Numbered from the stretch's first letter, positions 15,880-25,323 are shown. The stretch is 38,314 nt of DNA from JAISGQ01 sp045604945 (GCA_045604945.1 JAZUPA010000018.1:1-38314); one strand, 5' to 3'. Made by a program: numbers and translations. The notes: a model not told the origin generated them from the letters alone.

Positions 15880-15909
15880 AATTCCAAAGAAATATAGGGA
15901 GATGTTATT

Positions 15910-17169
15910 TTGAGCAATCCAAAAGTAAGATTTCTGGTTAATCTTGCGTTTTATGCAACGATCATAACGTTGTTCTTCCTTGCGCTGCAATATATTCTTC
16001 CGCTTGTAATGCCCTTTGTGATATCCTTTATTGTTGCATCTCTCGTGCAGCCGATCACAAGGTTTTTCCATAAGCTTGTAAAGTTCATACCGAAAAAACT
16101 GTGGGCATCACTGTTTATTCTGCTGTTTTACGGAACCATTGGCGTCGGCGTTGTGTACCTGTGCATATGGCTTGTGCAGGAGCTTGTAATGTTTGTTGAG
16201 GGCGTTCCGGATTTCATCATGGAAACAACTGCGATGCTTGAATCGGCGACGAGGGAGGATTTTGCCAATTTCTTCTCAGGTCTCCCGGCGTGGCTTGGAA
16301 AACCGCTGGAGGAATTTTCCGTAAGCTTCTCTCAGGATGTCCCCGGAAAACTTGTTGAATATGCAGAGAACTTCCAGGATCAGCTGCTGCCCGCAATAGG
16401 CGATCTCGGAACCAGTACAGTGGGCGCAGTGTTCAAGCTCGTTGTTGATATACCTGAAGTTGTGGTCATAGTGATTGTAACGATAATAGCCACATTCTTC
16501 ATAGGTGTAGATTATGACAATTTCACCGATATGATAATGAGAGCGTTCCCCAGAAGACTTCGTCCCACAGTGGATAAGGTCAAAAGGTACGCTGCAGATA
16601 CCGTTGTGGGACTGCTTAAAACCTATTTTCTGCTTATGACCCTCACGTTTGCAGAGCTTGCGCTGGGCTTTTCTGCAATCAACCTTATTGGTAAAGGAAT
16701 AGGAATAAAGATTGAGTATGTCGTCCTGCTGGCGCTTATCATTGCCATCGTGGATATTCTGCCGGTACTTGGAGTCGGCGCTGTGCTGATTCCGTGGGCT
16801 GTAATAGACTTTACAATAGGTCAGTGGCAGCTGGGACTTATGATTATAGCCCTGTATCTGCTGATCACAGTAATCAGAAACTATCTCGAACCCAAGATTA
16901 TCGGCACAAAATACGGCATGCATCCTCTTGTAACACTGGTTGCGATTTATGTAGGCGGCAGGCTGCTTGGCATAGTCGGTATCTTTGCGCTGCCTCTGAC
17001 ATGCATAATCTGCAAGAGACTTTACGATGTGGGAGCTATCAAGAAGCCCTTTGACGATGTTGAGGATGAGGATGCTTCAGAAGGTGAATCTGCCGACACG
17101 GCAGAACAGACCGAAGAAACAGAAGAAAGTGTAAAAGACGAAACTGTAACAGTTTCAGCAGAGCAGTAA
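15910..17169 (+). CDS. AI-2E family transporter (PF01594-type permease)
   Basis: A 419-aa polytopic membrane protein with about seven to eight hydrophobic segments. It has the family layout: two N-terminal helices (YATIITLFFLALQYILP...), a long soluble stretch around 90-160, a PEVVVIVIVTIIATFFIGVDYD region, and the C-terminal DILPVLGVGAVLIPWAVIDF and YLEPKIIGTKYGMHPLVTL motifs. The name comes from a few exporters; most members are not shown to move autoinducer-2, and some act as Na+/H+ antiporters. The last ~45 residues are a Glu/Asp-rich tail. The start is a TTG at 15910 with a GGGAG site 7 bases upstream; no in-frame ATG fits better. Single-gene unit with its own promoter and terminator. 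Confidence 0.9.
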   Translation: MSNPKVRFLVNLAFYATIITLFFLALQYILPLVMPFVISFIVASLVQPITRFFHKLVKFIPKKLWASLFILLFYGTIGVGVVYLCIWLVQELVMFVEGVPDFIMETTAMLESATREDFANFFSGLPAWLGKPLEEFSVSFSQDVPGKLVEYAENFQDQLLPAIGDLGTSTVGAVFKLVVDIPEVVVIVIVTIIATFFIGVDYDNFTDMIMRAFPRRLRPTVDKVKRYAADTVVGLLKTYFLLMTLTFAELALGFSAINLIGKGIGIKIEYVVLLALIIAIVDILPVLGVGAVLIPWAVIDFTIGQWQLGLMIIALYLLITVIRNYLEPKIIGTKYGMHPLVTLVAIYVGGRLLGIVGIFALPLTCIICKRLYDVGAIKKPFDDVEDEDASEGESADTAEQTEETEESVKDETVTVSAEQ

Positions 17170-17176
17170 AAATGAT

Positions 17177-17205
17177 AAACCCCTGAGCGTCAGCTCAGGG
17201 GTTTT
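17177..17205. terminator. Bidirectional terminator between permease and DHHW genes
   Basis: A 12-bp stem AAACCCCTGAGC/GCTCAGGGGTTT with a GTCA loop, flanked by A-rich and T-rich sequence on both sides, between two convergent genes. Confidence 0.88.
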
Positions 17206-17209
17206 AAAG

Positions 17210-18355
17210 TTATATCGGATTCTTGAAAGTGCCGTCCGAATTGAGCACCGAGGTGCTGAGGATAAAGAGAACGTCACAATCGGGGTTTATCTCAATATAA
17301 TTTCCGATAATCGAAGGGGAGAGAAGACGCATGTCAACAACCACAATTTCGCTGTAGCCGTCAACCATAAGCGGTACCAGGCTGCTGCCGAAGGAATCGC
17401 GGAAAACGATCAGCTGTTTTCCGTTGTCCTGAGCGCCGTTGCGAATCTGAACAAGCGACTTGGTCGCACCGCCAAGGAAGACATCGTAGGGGTCAACACG
17501 CTCAAAATCAGCAAGGTCATAAACTACCTCAGACTCAGCCTTGCGGGTGGAATAGTCTGTTACGGTGCAGTTTTCAATGACGCTGTTTGTAAGCAGCACA
17601 ATATCCTCAGCGGGCAGGGGGAGAGAAAGATGTCCGCGGTAGGTGCCTCTGAAATTCTTCAGAACAACCTGCTCGTAATCGCTTTCGGAAACCTCAGCGC
17701 CCATCTCAGAGAGAAGGTGCTGTGCAACAGGAATGATATCAGGCTGATTCCAGTGAGGGTCAGCGATGTAGTAATCATCTCCTGACAGCAGAGGGAAGAT
17801 ATCTATATAGGAAAAGCTGTCATCCAGATTTTCAGAAATCAGATTCAGAAATTCGCTGTAATCATAGTGGAGATAACCGTTGGGTTCAGCATAGAAATAG
17901 TTCTTATCGGGAATTATGCTGTAATATACATCGATATCGCTTCCTGAAAAATAGGTTTCCCTGACCTTGCTGAGATAATTTGCGTTATATATCAGGGCAT
18001 CCTTTTCAATCTCAGGATCCATGCAGCAGACAGAACCGTCTGCGATGTAGTAATTGTTATAATCGCTCTGCCAGAGAAGATAGAAACGCATTGCAGCAGA
18101 AGAAGTGCGGAAAGCATCTCTTGCGGGGAACTGCTCCATAAGGTAGGTCTCAAGCCAGGAAAGGTATTCTGTCAGCTCATATTTTCCGCCTCTTTTCTCG
18201 GCGGTTTCCTTTTTTTCGGAATAGCTGACAAACTGCTCGAGCATGCGGCGCTCGCTTGAAGAAAATTCACTGTCCTTCATTATGAGTGAAAAAACAGCAA
18301 AAAATACGAGCCAGACGACAAATACAAAAGTAATGATTATATTTTTAGCTTTCAT
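17210..18355 (-). CDS. DHHW family protein, partner of the MBOAT acyltransferase
   Basis: A 381-aa protein with an N-terminal signal-anchor helix (about residues 5-26) and a large extracytoplasmic domain. It carries a DPHWNQ motif near residue 200 and an LIVFRDSFGSSLVP block near 318, which together resemble the Asp-His and GDS-like serine sites of AlgJ/AlgX/DHHW proteins. These work with MBOAT proteins to place acetyl or other acyl groups on extracellular polysaccharides. It starts 11 bases after the MBOAT gene stop, confirming the pairing. Length is normal for DHHW proteins. The acceptor polymer is unknown, since no glycosyltransferase lies nearby. Confidence 0.85.
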   Translation of the reverse strand: MKAKNIIITFVFVVWLVFFAVFSLIMKDSEFSSSERRMLEQFVSYSEKKETAEKRGGKYELTEYLSWLETYLMEQFPARDAFRTSSAAMRFYLLWQSDYNNYYIADGSVCCMDPEIEKDALIYNANYLSKVRETYFSGSDIDVYYSIIPDKNYFYAEPNGYLHYDYSEFLNLISENLDDSFSYIDIFPLLSGDDYYIADPHWNQPDIIPVAQHLLSEMGAEVSESDYEQVVLKNFRGTYRGHLSLPLPAEDIVLLTNSVIENCTVTDYSTRKAESEVVYDLADFERVDPYDVFLGGATKSLVQIRNGAQDNGKQLIVFRDSFGSSLVPLMVDGYSEIVVVDMRLLSPSIIGNYIEINPDCDVLFILSTSVLNSDGTFKNPI

Positions 18356-18366
18356 TTTTCACCCTC

Positions 18367-19761
18367 CTAGAATCTGAAATAGATGAAAGGCGAGAAGGTG
18401 CCTTCAACAATAAATCCTGTGCAGACCATAATAAGCAAAGCGAAAACAACGGGCTCTGCGACGACGGAAATCTTCTGGACAACAGGATAGGTGTAGAGCT
18501 TTTTGACAAGCATCTTGGGATAAGGGGTAGCAAAAAGAACAGCCAGAATAATAAGAACAGCTGCGCTTCTGAGGAAGTAAAGGGTGGATTCATCAAAAGC
18601 GGGAAGACCGGAGAAGCCAAACATACCGCCAAGATGGATGAATGCATCGTTAAGAGTTGCGGAGTTGAAGATTACAAAGCTGATGGTGACAAAGAACAGC
18701 ATGTATATTACGCCGAATGCCTTGGGAATCTTCTTGAGGATTTTTCCGAGGAACAGCTTTTCAATCAGCAGGAAGAGAGCGAAATACAGACCCCAGATGA
18801 CAAAGTTCCAGGCGGCACCATGCCAGAGACCGGTCAGAGACCAGACTACAAGGATATTGAAGAACCAGCGAAGGGGTGAGCAGCGATTTCCGCCGAGGGG
18901 GATGTATACGTAATCTCTGAACCAGGAGCCGAGAGACATGTGCCATCTTCTCCAGAATTCAGCAATACTCGAGGAGATGAAGGGATAGTTGAAATTCTCA
19001 AGGAACTTGAAGCCGAACATGCGGCCCATACCGATAGCCATGTCGCTGTATCCGGAAAAGTCAAAGTAGACCTGCAGCATGAAGCAGATTGCGGAAAGCC
19101 AGCAGGCGAGAACGTTTCCTGTGCCGAACTTCTCAGCAAAGGCAGCAAGGGAGTCTGCAATAATTATCTTCTTTGAAAGACCGCAGACAAACCTGCCGAC
19201 ACCGGATGCAAACATCTCAAAGGAGTGGGTTCTGGATTTCAGCTCGTCCGCAACGGTCTGATATCTTACGATGGGACCTGCGATAAGCTGGGGGAAAAGG
19301 GAGACATAGGTTGCAAGGGTCAGCGGATTGCGCTGTGCGGGAACGTCTCCGCGATAAACGTCAACGACGTAGGAAATAACCTGGAAGGTATAGAAGCTGA
19401 TACCGATGGGAAGGGCAATATCAAGAAGCTTTGCTTCAATTCCTGTAAGAGAGGCGAATGAAGAGATAAAGAAATTGGTATACTTGAAAAAGCCCAGAGT
19501 AAGAATGAGAAGTGCTACAGAAAGAAAAAGAAAAAGCTTTCTGCTGCCGGATTCTCTGTTCTTGTCGACCAGAAGACCTCCCACATAGCCGATGATACAG
19601 GCTGAAAGCATCAGCAGGCAGTATTTTGGCTCGCCCCAGAAATAGAAGAGGAAGCTGGCTGCCAGAAGGACATAGTTTTTGGCTTTGAACGGTACTGCGA
19701 AGTAGACAAGAATTACAGCAGGGAGAAAGAAATAGAGAAATGTAATGCTTGAGAATACCAC
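18367..19761 (-). CDS. MBOAT family O-acyltransferase (AlgI/DltB/PatA-like)
   Basis: A 464-aa polytopic membrane protein that moves acyl groups across the membrane for polysaccharide O-acylation. Typical AlgI-like segments are visible: MVFSSITFLYFFLP at the start, FDFSGYSDMAIGMGRMFGF near 233-251, NYPFISSSIAEFWRRWHMSL near 258-277, and GLWHGAAWNF with the presumed catalytic histidine at residue 314. The start is a GTG with GGAGG 7 bases upstream. The gene is first in a two-gene operon with the DHHW gene. Its leader holds a terminator-like hairpin immediately before the ribosome site, suggesting control by attenuation. Confidence 0.93.
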   Translation of the reverse strand: MVFSSITFLYFFLPAVILVYFAVPFKAKNYVLLAASFLFYFWGEPKYCLLMLSACIIGYVGGLLVDKNRESGSRKLFLFLSVALLILTLGFFKYTNFFISSFASLTGIEAKLLDIALPIGISFYTFQVISYVVDVYRGDVPAQRNPLTLATYVSLFPQLIAGPIVRYQTVADELKSRTHSFEMFASGVGRFVCGLSKKIIIADSLAAFAEKFGTGNVLACWLSAICFMLQVYFDFSGYSDMAIGMGRMFGFKFLENFNYPFISSSIAEFWRRWHMSLGSWFRDYVYIPLGGNRCSPLRWFFNILVVWSLTGLWHGAAWNFVIWGLYFALFLLIEKLFLGKILKKIPKAFGVIYMLFFVTISFVIFNSATLNDAFIHLGGMFGFSGLPAFDESTLYFLRSAAVLIILAVLFATPYPKMLVKKLYTYPVVQKISVVAEPVVFALLIMVCTGFIVEGTFSPFIYFRF

Positions 19762-19780
19762 AGTATTACCTCCTTACAGA

Positions 19781-19809
19781 AAAATAGGCGCACGGTTTTG
19801 CCATGCGCC
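19781..19809 (-). terminator. Terminator-like hairpin in the leader of the MBOAT gene
   Basis: GGCGCA/TGCGCC arms (19809-19787 on the minus strand) with a GC-containing loop, followed by TATTTTT and then, within a few bases, the GGAGG site of the MBOAT gene. Its position before, rather than after, a gene suggests an attenuator. Confidence 0.5.
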
Positions 19810-19925
19810 CTGATAAGCTCAGATATGAGACTGATGCTTTTGCACAGGCGGAGAATTCAGCTTGAAACACGAAATAACTTCTTGTTTAAGTTATTCTCAC
19901 CCATGAGAACTGAGTTATTCAATCA
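19810..19925 (-). promoter_or_regulatory. Possible structured attenuator leader of the MBOAT-DHHW operon
   Basis: Reading the minus strand, the segment AATAACT occurs twice (19919-19913, and as AATAACTT at 19895-19888). Both copies can pair with AAGTTATT (19880-19873), giving two mutually exclusive stems. A TTCTCA/TGAGAA hairpin (19909-19894) overlaps one of them. With the terminator-like hairpin downstream this looks like a switch, but no known riboswitch consensus was recognised. Confidence 0.35.
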
Positions 19926-19989
19926 GGTGCCTTATGATTAACACACAGACTGAACTTTTGGTTGGGGAAAAATGGATAATAATTTACCG

Positions 19990-20688
19990 TCAGTTGTTTG
20001 CAAGGTACTCCTCGAGGCACTGACCGCTCTCGTACATATCAGCAGCGACATCTCTGCCTACATAGCGGTAATGCCAGGGCTCGTAGCCGATGCCGGTGAT
20101 ATCGATCTTTGCATCGGGGTATCTTCTTACAAATCCGTACTTCCAGCTGTTTGTCTCAAACCAGTCATAGAAGGTATCGATGGACATATCATCGGTGATG
20201 CCTATATCAAAGGCAATTCCGAGGTGATGCTCGCTGGTGCCGACAGGAGCGACCCAGTGGCTTGCTTCGATGGTAGCATCGTATGCGGAATATCCATCTG
20301 CGATAAGCTCGTTGTACTTTTCATCCCAGAGCTGCTGCTGGGTTTCGTAGCTTCTGTAGCCGGAGCTGACAACAGGGCTGAGACCTGCAGCGCGGGCATC
20401 GTTGAACATTTCCTGAAGGTCAGGATAGATACGGGAGTCGATAAGTCTGCCGTCGGAAAGCTCGGTAGTTTCAGGCATGACCCAGTTTTCGGGGACAGGA
20501 TTATCGGCGTTTACCAGAATAAGATTCCAGCCGTCAGCAACAGCAGGGTTGGTATCGGTAACAGCAGGAGCGCTGCCGCTGTCATCGGGGGCGTCTGCGT
20601 TGTCATCTCCGCCGCAGGCAGCGAGAATTGAAAGAGAAAGAATAAGAACAAGAGCCAGGGACAATACTTTTTTTATTGTGGATTTCAT
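19990..20688 (-). CDS. VanY-type D-alanyl-D-alanine carboxypeptidase lipoprotein
   Basis: A 232-aa peptidase of the M15B family that removes the terminal D-Ala from peptidoglycan stem peptides. A signal peptide with lipobox LAAC near residue 24 predicts membrane anchoring; an Asp/Ser/Ala-rich linker follows. The VanY domain shows SSGYRSYETQQQLWDEK, the zinc/catalytic motif GTSEHHLGIAFDIG (SxHxxGxAxD) and EPWHYRYVG with the last zinc histidine. All metal ligands appear intact. The family is mostly a wall-recycling enzyme; resistance cannot be inferred without other van genes, none of which are present. The ATG follows an AAAGGAA site. Confidence 0.92.
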   Translation of the reverse strand: MKSTIKKVLSLALVLILSLSILAACGGDDNADAPDDSGSAPAVTDTNPAVADGWNLILVNADNPVPENWVMPETTELSDGRLIDSRIYPDLQEMFNDARAAGLSPVVSSGYRSYETQQQLWDEKYNELIADGYSAYDATIEASHWVAPVGTSEHHLGIAFDIGITDDMSIDTFYDWFETNSWKYGFVRRYPDAKIDITGIGYEPWHYRYVGRDVAADMYESGQCLEEYLANN

Positions 20689-20722
20689 ATTAACATTCCT
20701 TTCTGGAAATCATATCAGGGTA

Positions 20723-20751
20723 ATTCTAACACATAAATAATCATAAATAAA
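20723..20751 (-). promoter_or_regulatory. Promoter of the VanY-type gene
   Basis: TTTATT (20751-20746), 17 bases, TAGAAT (20728-20723), with a TG one base upstream of the -10 box (extended -10). Confidence 0.6.
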
Positions 20752-20798
20752 CCCAAAAAAGAAAATAAAAGAATAAGAATTATTTAATTTTTCTTCAC

Positions 20799-20827
20799 TT
20801 TACATACCGGGGTCGAAATGCTATAAT
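20799..20827 (+). promoter_or_regulatory. Promoter of the degV gene
   Basis: TTTACA (20799-20804), 17 bases, TATAAT (20822-20827). Transcription from about 20834 would leave almost no leader before an in-frame ATG at 20840, favouring the ATG at 20864. Confidence 0.82.
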
Positions 20828-20863
20828 ATTACATATTAAATGAATGAGTGGAGTGCTTTGTCT

Positions 20864-21721
20864 ATGTTCAAGATTTTTACTGAATCCTCCTGCAACCTCC
20901 CGGTATCACATCTGAGAAAGTATGACGTTGGTGTTATCTGCTGGACATACCTTCTCGACGGCAAGGAAGTAACCACAAAAGAAAGCATAGATGACTTTGA
21001 CGGACATAAGTATTACGACCGCCTGAGAAAGGGTGCAGAGTCCAAAACCTCGCTCATAAATGCCGACAGCTTTGTGAAGGCATTCGAGCCTACCATTGCA
21101 GGCGGACAGGATGCAGTGTTTATTCTGATTTCCTCAGGAATCAGCGGAACATATCAGGCAGCGATGATGGCGGCTGAGATGCTTGCGGAAAAGTACGAAA
21201 ACAAGCTCTATGTAGTGGATTCAAAGGGCGCGGGCTTTGGCGTGGGTCTCATGGTCTGCCGTGCAGGAGCGCTTCGCGCTGAGGGCAAAAACGCAAAGGA
21301 AACAGCGGAAATACTGACATCGGAGACCAAAAATCTCTGTCAGTTCTTTACGGTGGGAGCTCTTGATGCACTCCGCAAGGGCGGCAGAATATCTAATGCA
21401 ACTGCAATCATAGGTACAGCCCTTCAGATAAAGCCCATTCTTTACGGCTGCAAGGGAAAGATAGAAGCCTTCAAAAAGGTAAGAGGACGCAGAGCATCCA
21501 TACTGGAGCTTGCAGAAATCTACCGTAAAAAGGTGGTTGATGCAGGGCGTCAGATAGTAGCCATTTCCCATTGCGACTGCCCTGAGGATGCAGGAGTGCT
21601 TGCAGACCTTATCAATTCCATTGCAAAACCGCTGGAGCTGCTTATAAGATACCATGAGCCGATGACAGGAAGTCATCTGGGACCGGATTCACTGGCAGTG
21701 TTCTTCTTTGGGAATATGTAA
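20864..21721 (+). CDS. DegV family fatty-acid-binding protein
   Basis: DegV (FakB-like) proteins bind a fatty acid in a buried pocket and, in many Firmicutes, present it to the kinase FakA for phosphorylation. The 285-aa length is typical. Family features are FTESSCNLP at the start, the serine-containing FILISSGISGTYQAA segment near residue 90, VVDSKGAGFGVGLMV and LDALRKGGRISNATAIIGTA. The C-terminal domain ends GPDSLAVFFFG. A GGAG site lies 10 bases before the ATG at 20864; the upstream ATG at 20840 has no ribosome site. It is flanked by its own promoter and terminator. No fakA is in the window, so which lipid it serves is unknown. Confidence 0.9.
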   Translation: MFKIFTESSCNLPVSHLRKYDVGVICWTYLLDGKEVTTKESIDDFDGHKYYDRLRKGAESKTSLINADSFVKAFEPTIAGGQDAVFILISSGISGTYQAAMMAAEMLAEKYENKLYVVDSKGAGFGVGLMVCRAGALRAEGKNAKETAEILTSETKNLCQFFTVGALDALRKGGRISNATAIIGTALQIKPILYGCKGKIEAFKKVRGRRASILELAEIYRKKVVDAGRQIVAISHCDCPEDAGVLADLINSIAKPLELLIRYHEPMTGSHLGPDSLAVFFFGNM

Positions 21722-21730
21722 TAACACAGA

Positions 21731-21772
21731 AACGGCTGAAAGAAGATTGAGTTCTTCTTTCAGCCGTTTTTT
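21731..21772. terminator. Bidirectional terminator between degV and clpC
   Basis: A 15-bp stem AACGGCTGAAAGAAG with its complement (21731-21768), followed by TTTTTT on plus and a T-rich stretch on minus, between convergent genes. Confidence 0.87.
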
Positions 21773-21789
21773 ATACGGTAACTTATAGA

Positions 21790-24264
21790 CTATACCTTAT
21801 TAAAGACATACCTGTCATTTTCGAATCTGCAGATTATCCTGTCTCCTGCCTTTACAGAGCCTTCAAGAATCTGCTCGGAGAAGGCATCCTCAATATTGCT
21901 CTGGATCGCCCTGCGCAGAGGTCTTGCGCCGTAAACATCGTCAAAGCCCGCCTGTGCAACTGCTTTTACAGCGCTTTCATCAAAGCTTATTTCAATGCCC
22001 AGCTCAGAAATTCTCTTTCCGAGGGAGAGGAGCATCTTTTCTGCGATCTGTGCGATATCCGATTCCGTGAGCTTGCGGAAGATAATGGTGTCATCAAGTC
22101 TGTTTAAAAACTCAGGACGGAAGGTGTTTTTAAGCTCTGTCATAATGAGCTCCTTCATCCGCTCGTAATCTGCCTCGCCGCTATCGCTGTCAGAGCCGAA
22201 GCCGAGGAAGGATTTTCCCTGAGTAAGATAATGAGCGCCGAGATTTGATGTCAGTATGATTACAGTGTTCTTGAAATCCACCGTTCTGCCTGTTGAGTCG
22301 GTGATTCTGCCGTCATCAAGAATCTGCAGCATCATGTTCCATACATCGGGATGAGCCTTTTCAACCTCGTCGAAAAGTACAACAGAGTAAGGCCTGCGGC
22401 GTACCTTTTCGGTAAGCTGACCGCCCTCATCAAAGCCCACATAACCGGGAGGAGAGCCGATAAGCTTTGAGATTGAGTGCTTCTCCATGTATTCCGACAT
22501 ATCGATTCTGATAATGGCATCCTCCGAGCCGAACATCGCCTGTGCAAGAGCCTTGCACAGTTCGGTCTTACCGACGCCTGTGGGACCTAAGAAGAGGAAG
22601 GAGCCGATAGGTCTCCTGGGGTCCTTGAGTCCCGCTCTGCCGCGTCTGATAGCCTTTGCAACGGCAGTGACTGCGGTTTCCTGACCGACTATTCTCTCAT
22701 GAAGTTCGCTCTCAAGTTTAAGGAGCCGCTCGCTTTCTTCTGTTGTAAGCTGTTTTACAGGTATTCCTGTCCACTGAGCGGTAACATATGCAATATCCTC
22801 AGCGGTGACCTGCAGCCTTGAAGCGTTTGTACTGCTTTCCCAGTCCGCCTTGACCTTATCAAGCTCTGCCCTTGCAGCTTCTTCCTCAGCTTTGAGCTTT
22901 GCTGCGTTTTCAAAATCCTGAACCTTTGCAGCCTCCTTTTTGTCGGCGCCGAGCTTTAAAAGCTTTTCTTCCAGCTCATGGATGGAATCGGGCATTGTCT
23001 GCTTGCTCAGACGTACTCTTGAAGCCGCTTCATCAATAAGGTCAATTGCCTTGTCGGGAAGGAATCTGTCGGTTATATACCGGGAGGAGAGCTTTACAGC
23101 AGCCTCAATGGCTTCATCGGGAATGGAGACCTTGTGATGAGCCTCATAACGGTCACGAAGTCCCCTGAGAATAAGGATGGAATCCTCTTCGGAGGGCTCA
23201 CCTACGGTAACAGGCTGGAAACGGCGCTCAAGAGCAGCGTCCTTTTCGATGTACTTGCGGTACTCGTCAAGAGTGGTGGCGCCAATCAGCTGAAAAGCGC
23301 CGCGAGCCAGCTGAGGCTTCAGAATATTTGCGGCATCAGTCGCACCTTCAGAGGAGCCTGCGCCTACAAGGGTGTGTACCTCATCGATGAAGAGAATAAT
23401 ATCTCCGCTGCTGTTTACTTCGTCAATGGCAGCCTTGATGCGCTCTTCAAAATCACCGCGGTACTTTGTGCCTGCAACCATGCCTGTAAGGTCAAGGGAA
23501 ATGATTCTCTTATCCCTGAGCAGCTCAGGAACGCTGCCCTCGACAATTTTTGTTGCAAGTCCTTCGGCGATTGCGGTTTTGCCGACGCCCGGCTCGCCGA
23601 TAAGACAGGGGTTATTCTTTGTTCTTCGGGAGAGAATCTGAATCACCCTTTCAATTTCGGTCTCACGACCGATAACAGGGTCGATTTTGCCGTTTCGGGC
23701 TTCCCGGGTCAGATCTCTGCCGAACTGGTCGAGAGTCTTGGTGTCTGACTTTTTGTTTTTCTGAGCAGAGGGCGCGCTGTAACCGTGGGAGGAAGCATCG
23801 TGAGAGGTGCTGTCCTGACCCTGAGCTGCAGCCAGGGTATCACTGCCGATTTTGTCAATATCACCGCCATCTTCAATAATAAAACGGCAGGCATAGCTGT
23901 CCTTATCGCTGAGCAGAGCAAGGAGCAGGTGCTCTGTTCCTATATAGCTGCTGCCAAGATGCACGGCAATAACCTTTGAGTTCTGCAGTATGCGTTTTGC
24001 TCTGGGGGTCATATCGTTTGGGTTGAGGGAAGAGCGGATGCCTCTGCCATGAGCTTCGAGAACGCGCTGAGTAACGCCTTCAAGGGAAACTCCGCCCTTT
24101 GTGAGAATACTTTCCGCAACGCTTGACTCCACCGACAGCAGACCTGCAAGAATATGCTCGCTGCCGATGAAATTGTGACCGCTCTCCTGAGCGAAGGAAA
24201 TGGCGTTGTTAAGAGCATCATTTGCCTTTTCGCTCATTCCCTGGAAGTTATACATATTCGCCAT
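21790..24264 (-). CDS. clpC: ATP-dependent Clp protease ATPase subunit ClpC
   Basis: A Hsp100 unfoldase that feeds proteins to ClpP and is controlled through adaptors such as McsB. The 824-aa protein has two N-terminal Clp repeats (about 1-145). The first AAA+ domain carries Walker [10 protein letters not shown] near 225 and Walker [14 protein letters not shown] middle UVR-type coiled-coil segment ([20 protein letters not shown]) distinguishes ClpC from ClpA/ClpB. The second AAA+ domain carries [10 protein letters not shown] and [14 protein letters not shown], and a C-terminal D2-small domain follows. It is the last gene of the ctsR operon, 36 bases after mcsB. No clpP is nearby, as usual in Firmicutes. 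Confidence 0.97.
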
Positions 24265-24300
24265 TTATCAAATCTCCTTTCAAAATGAACCTGTATTCTG

Positions 24301-25323
24301 TCAGTCAAGTGCTTTCCTGAGAATCTCCGCTCTGCGGATATCACGCTCCGCTGCCGGTATGGAAGCACCGTATTCGCAGCACAGAGTACCTGTCTGGGTG
24401 TGTTCAAACAATCCTGCAAGCTTATCGGCATTCAGGTTATCGAAAAGTCCCTCGGAAGCGCCCAGACGAAGAAGAGAGTAAAGAGAAGCAAAATCGCTGC
24501 TGCTGAGCAGTCTTCCGTATTTAAGGGTGCCGTATGCTTTCCATATGCTGTCCTGAACGCTTGTTTTCGACAGCATGGCCTGACGAGCCTTTTTTTCAGC
24601 TTCAATCAGAGTGCCGCACAGTGAATCAAGCTTGGCGATGGTATCCTTTTCGCTTATTCCGAGAGTTGTCTGATTGGAAAGCTGATACATGGATGCAATG
24701 GATTTTGTACCTTCTCCGTATACTCCGCGGATGGTCAGACCGAGCTTTGAAAGCTGCTCGGCAAAGCGCGAAAGAGTGCCGTTTGCCTCCAGCGCAGGGA
24801 GATGGAGCATTACCGATGCCCTCATGGCAGTACCCAGGTTTGTGGGACAGGCGGTAAGATAGCCGTATTTTTCGGAAAAGGAAAATCTGAGATTTTCAGA
24901 AAGCAGTCTGCACAGCTTTTCTGCAAAATCGTAGTTTTCTTCAAGAGAAAGCCCGCTTTTCATAACCTGCAGTCTTATGTGATCCTCCTCACAGAGCATA
25001 AGGCTGACAGATTCATCCTCGGTGATGAGCAGTGCCTTTCCCTTTGGGTGTGAAGCGTAATCGGGGGAAATAAGGTGTCTTTCAACCATTGAAAGAATCT
25101 CTGTTTCGCCAAGAGAGGTCATATCGATGTAGCGTATATCGCCGCTGATTGCAGAATTACCTTCGCACAGTGCGGTGCGCACCTTGTCTATAACGGCAGA
25201 CTTCTGTTCCGGGGTCATCATGTGGGGGAAGGGAAAACCTTCAATATTGCGAGCAAAGCGCACCCTTGTGCTTACTGCGGTGTCATAATTTCTGCCGCTT
25301 TTCTCAAACCATTTTTCGCTCAT
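24301..25323 (-). CDS. mcsB: Protein arginine kinase McsB
   Basis: McsB phosphorylates arginine residues, marking proteins for ClpCP degradation and inactivating CtsR under heat stress. It belongs to the phosphagen kinase fold. Visible hallmarks are the nucleotide-binding STRVRFARNIEGFPFPH near residue 20, the EEDHIRLQVMKSG block near 120 and CPTNLGTAMRASVMLHLP near 170. At 340 aa it is slightly shorter than the ~360-aa B. subtilis protein. The ATG at 25323 starts two bases after the mcsA stop with GGAGG upstream; a TTG two codons earlier is possible but too close to that site. Between mcsA and clpC in the standard order. Confidence 0.95.
   Translation of the reverse strand: MSEKWFEKSGRNYDTAVSTRVRFARNIEGFPFPHMMTPEQKSAVIDKVRTALCEGNSAISGDIRYIDMTSLGETEILSMVERHLISPDYASHPKGKALLITEDESVSLMLCEEDHIRLQVMKSGLSLEENYDFAEKLCRLLSENLRFSFSEKYGYLTACPTNLGTAMRASVMLHLPALEANGTLSRFAEQLSKLGLTIRGVYGEGTKSIASMYQLSNQTTLGISEKDTIAKLDSLCGTLIEAEKKARQAMLSKTSVQDSIWKAYGTLKYGRLLSSSDFASLYSLLRLGASEGLFDNLNADKLAGLFEHTQTGTLCCEYGASIPAAERDIRRAEILRKALD

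Noticed and set aside
19781..19989. Known c-di-GMP or other riboswitch
   Set aside because: The consensus cores of these classes were not found; only a generic attenuator-like fold is supported.
19990..20688. Vancomycin resistance determinant
   Set aside because: A single VanY-type enzyme without vanHAX or vanRS is a common wall enzyme, not evidence of resistance.
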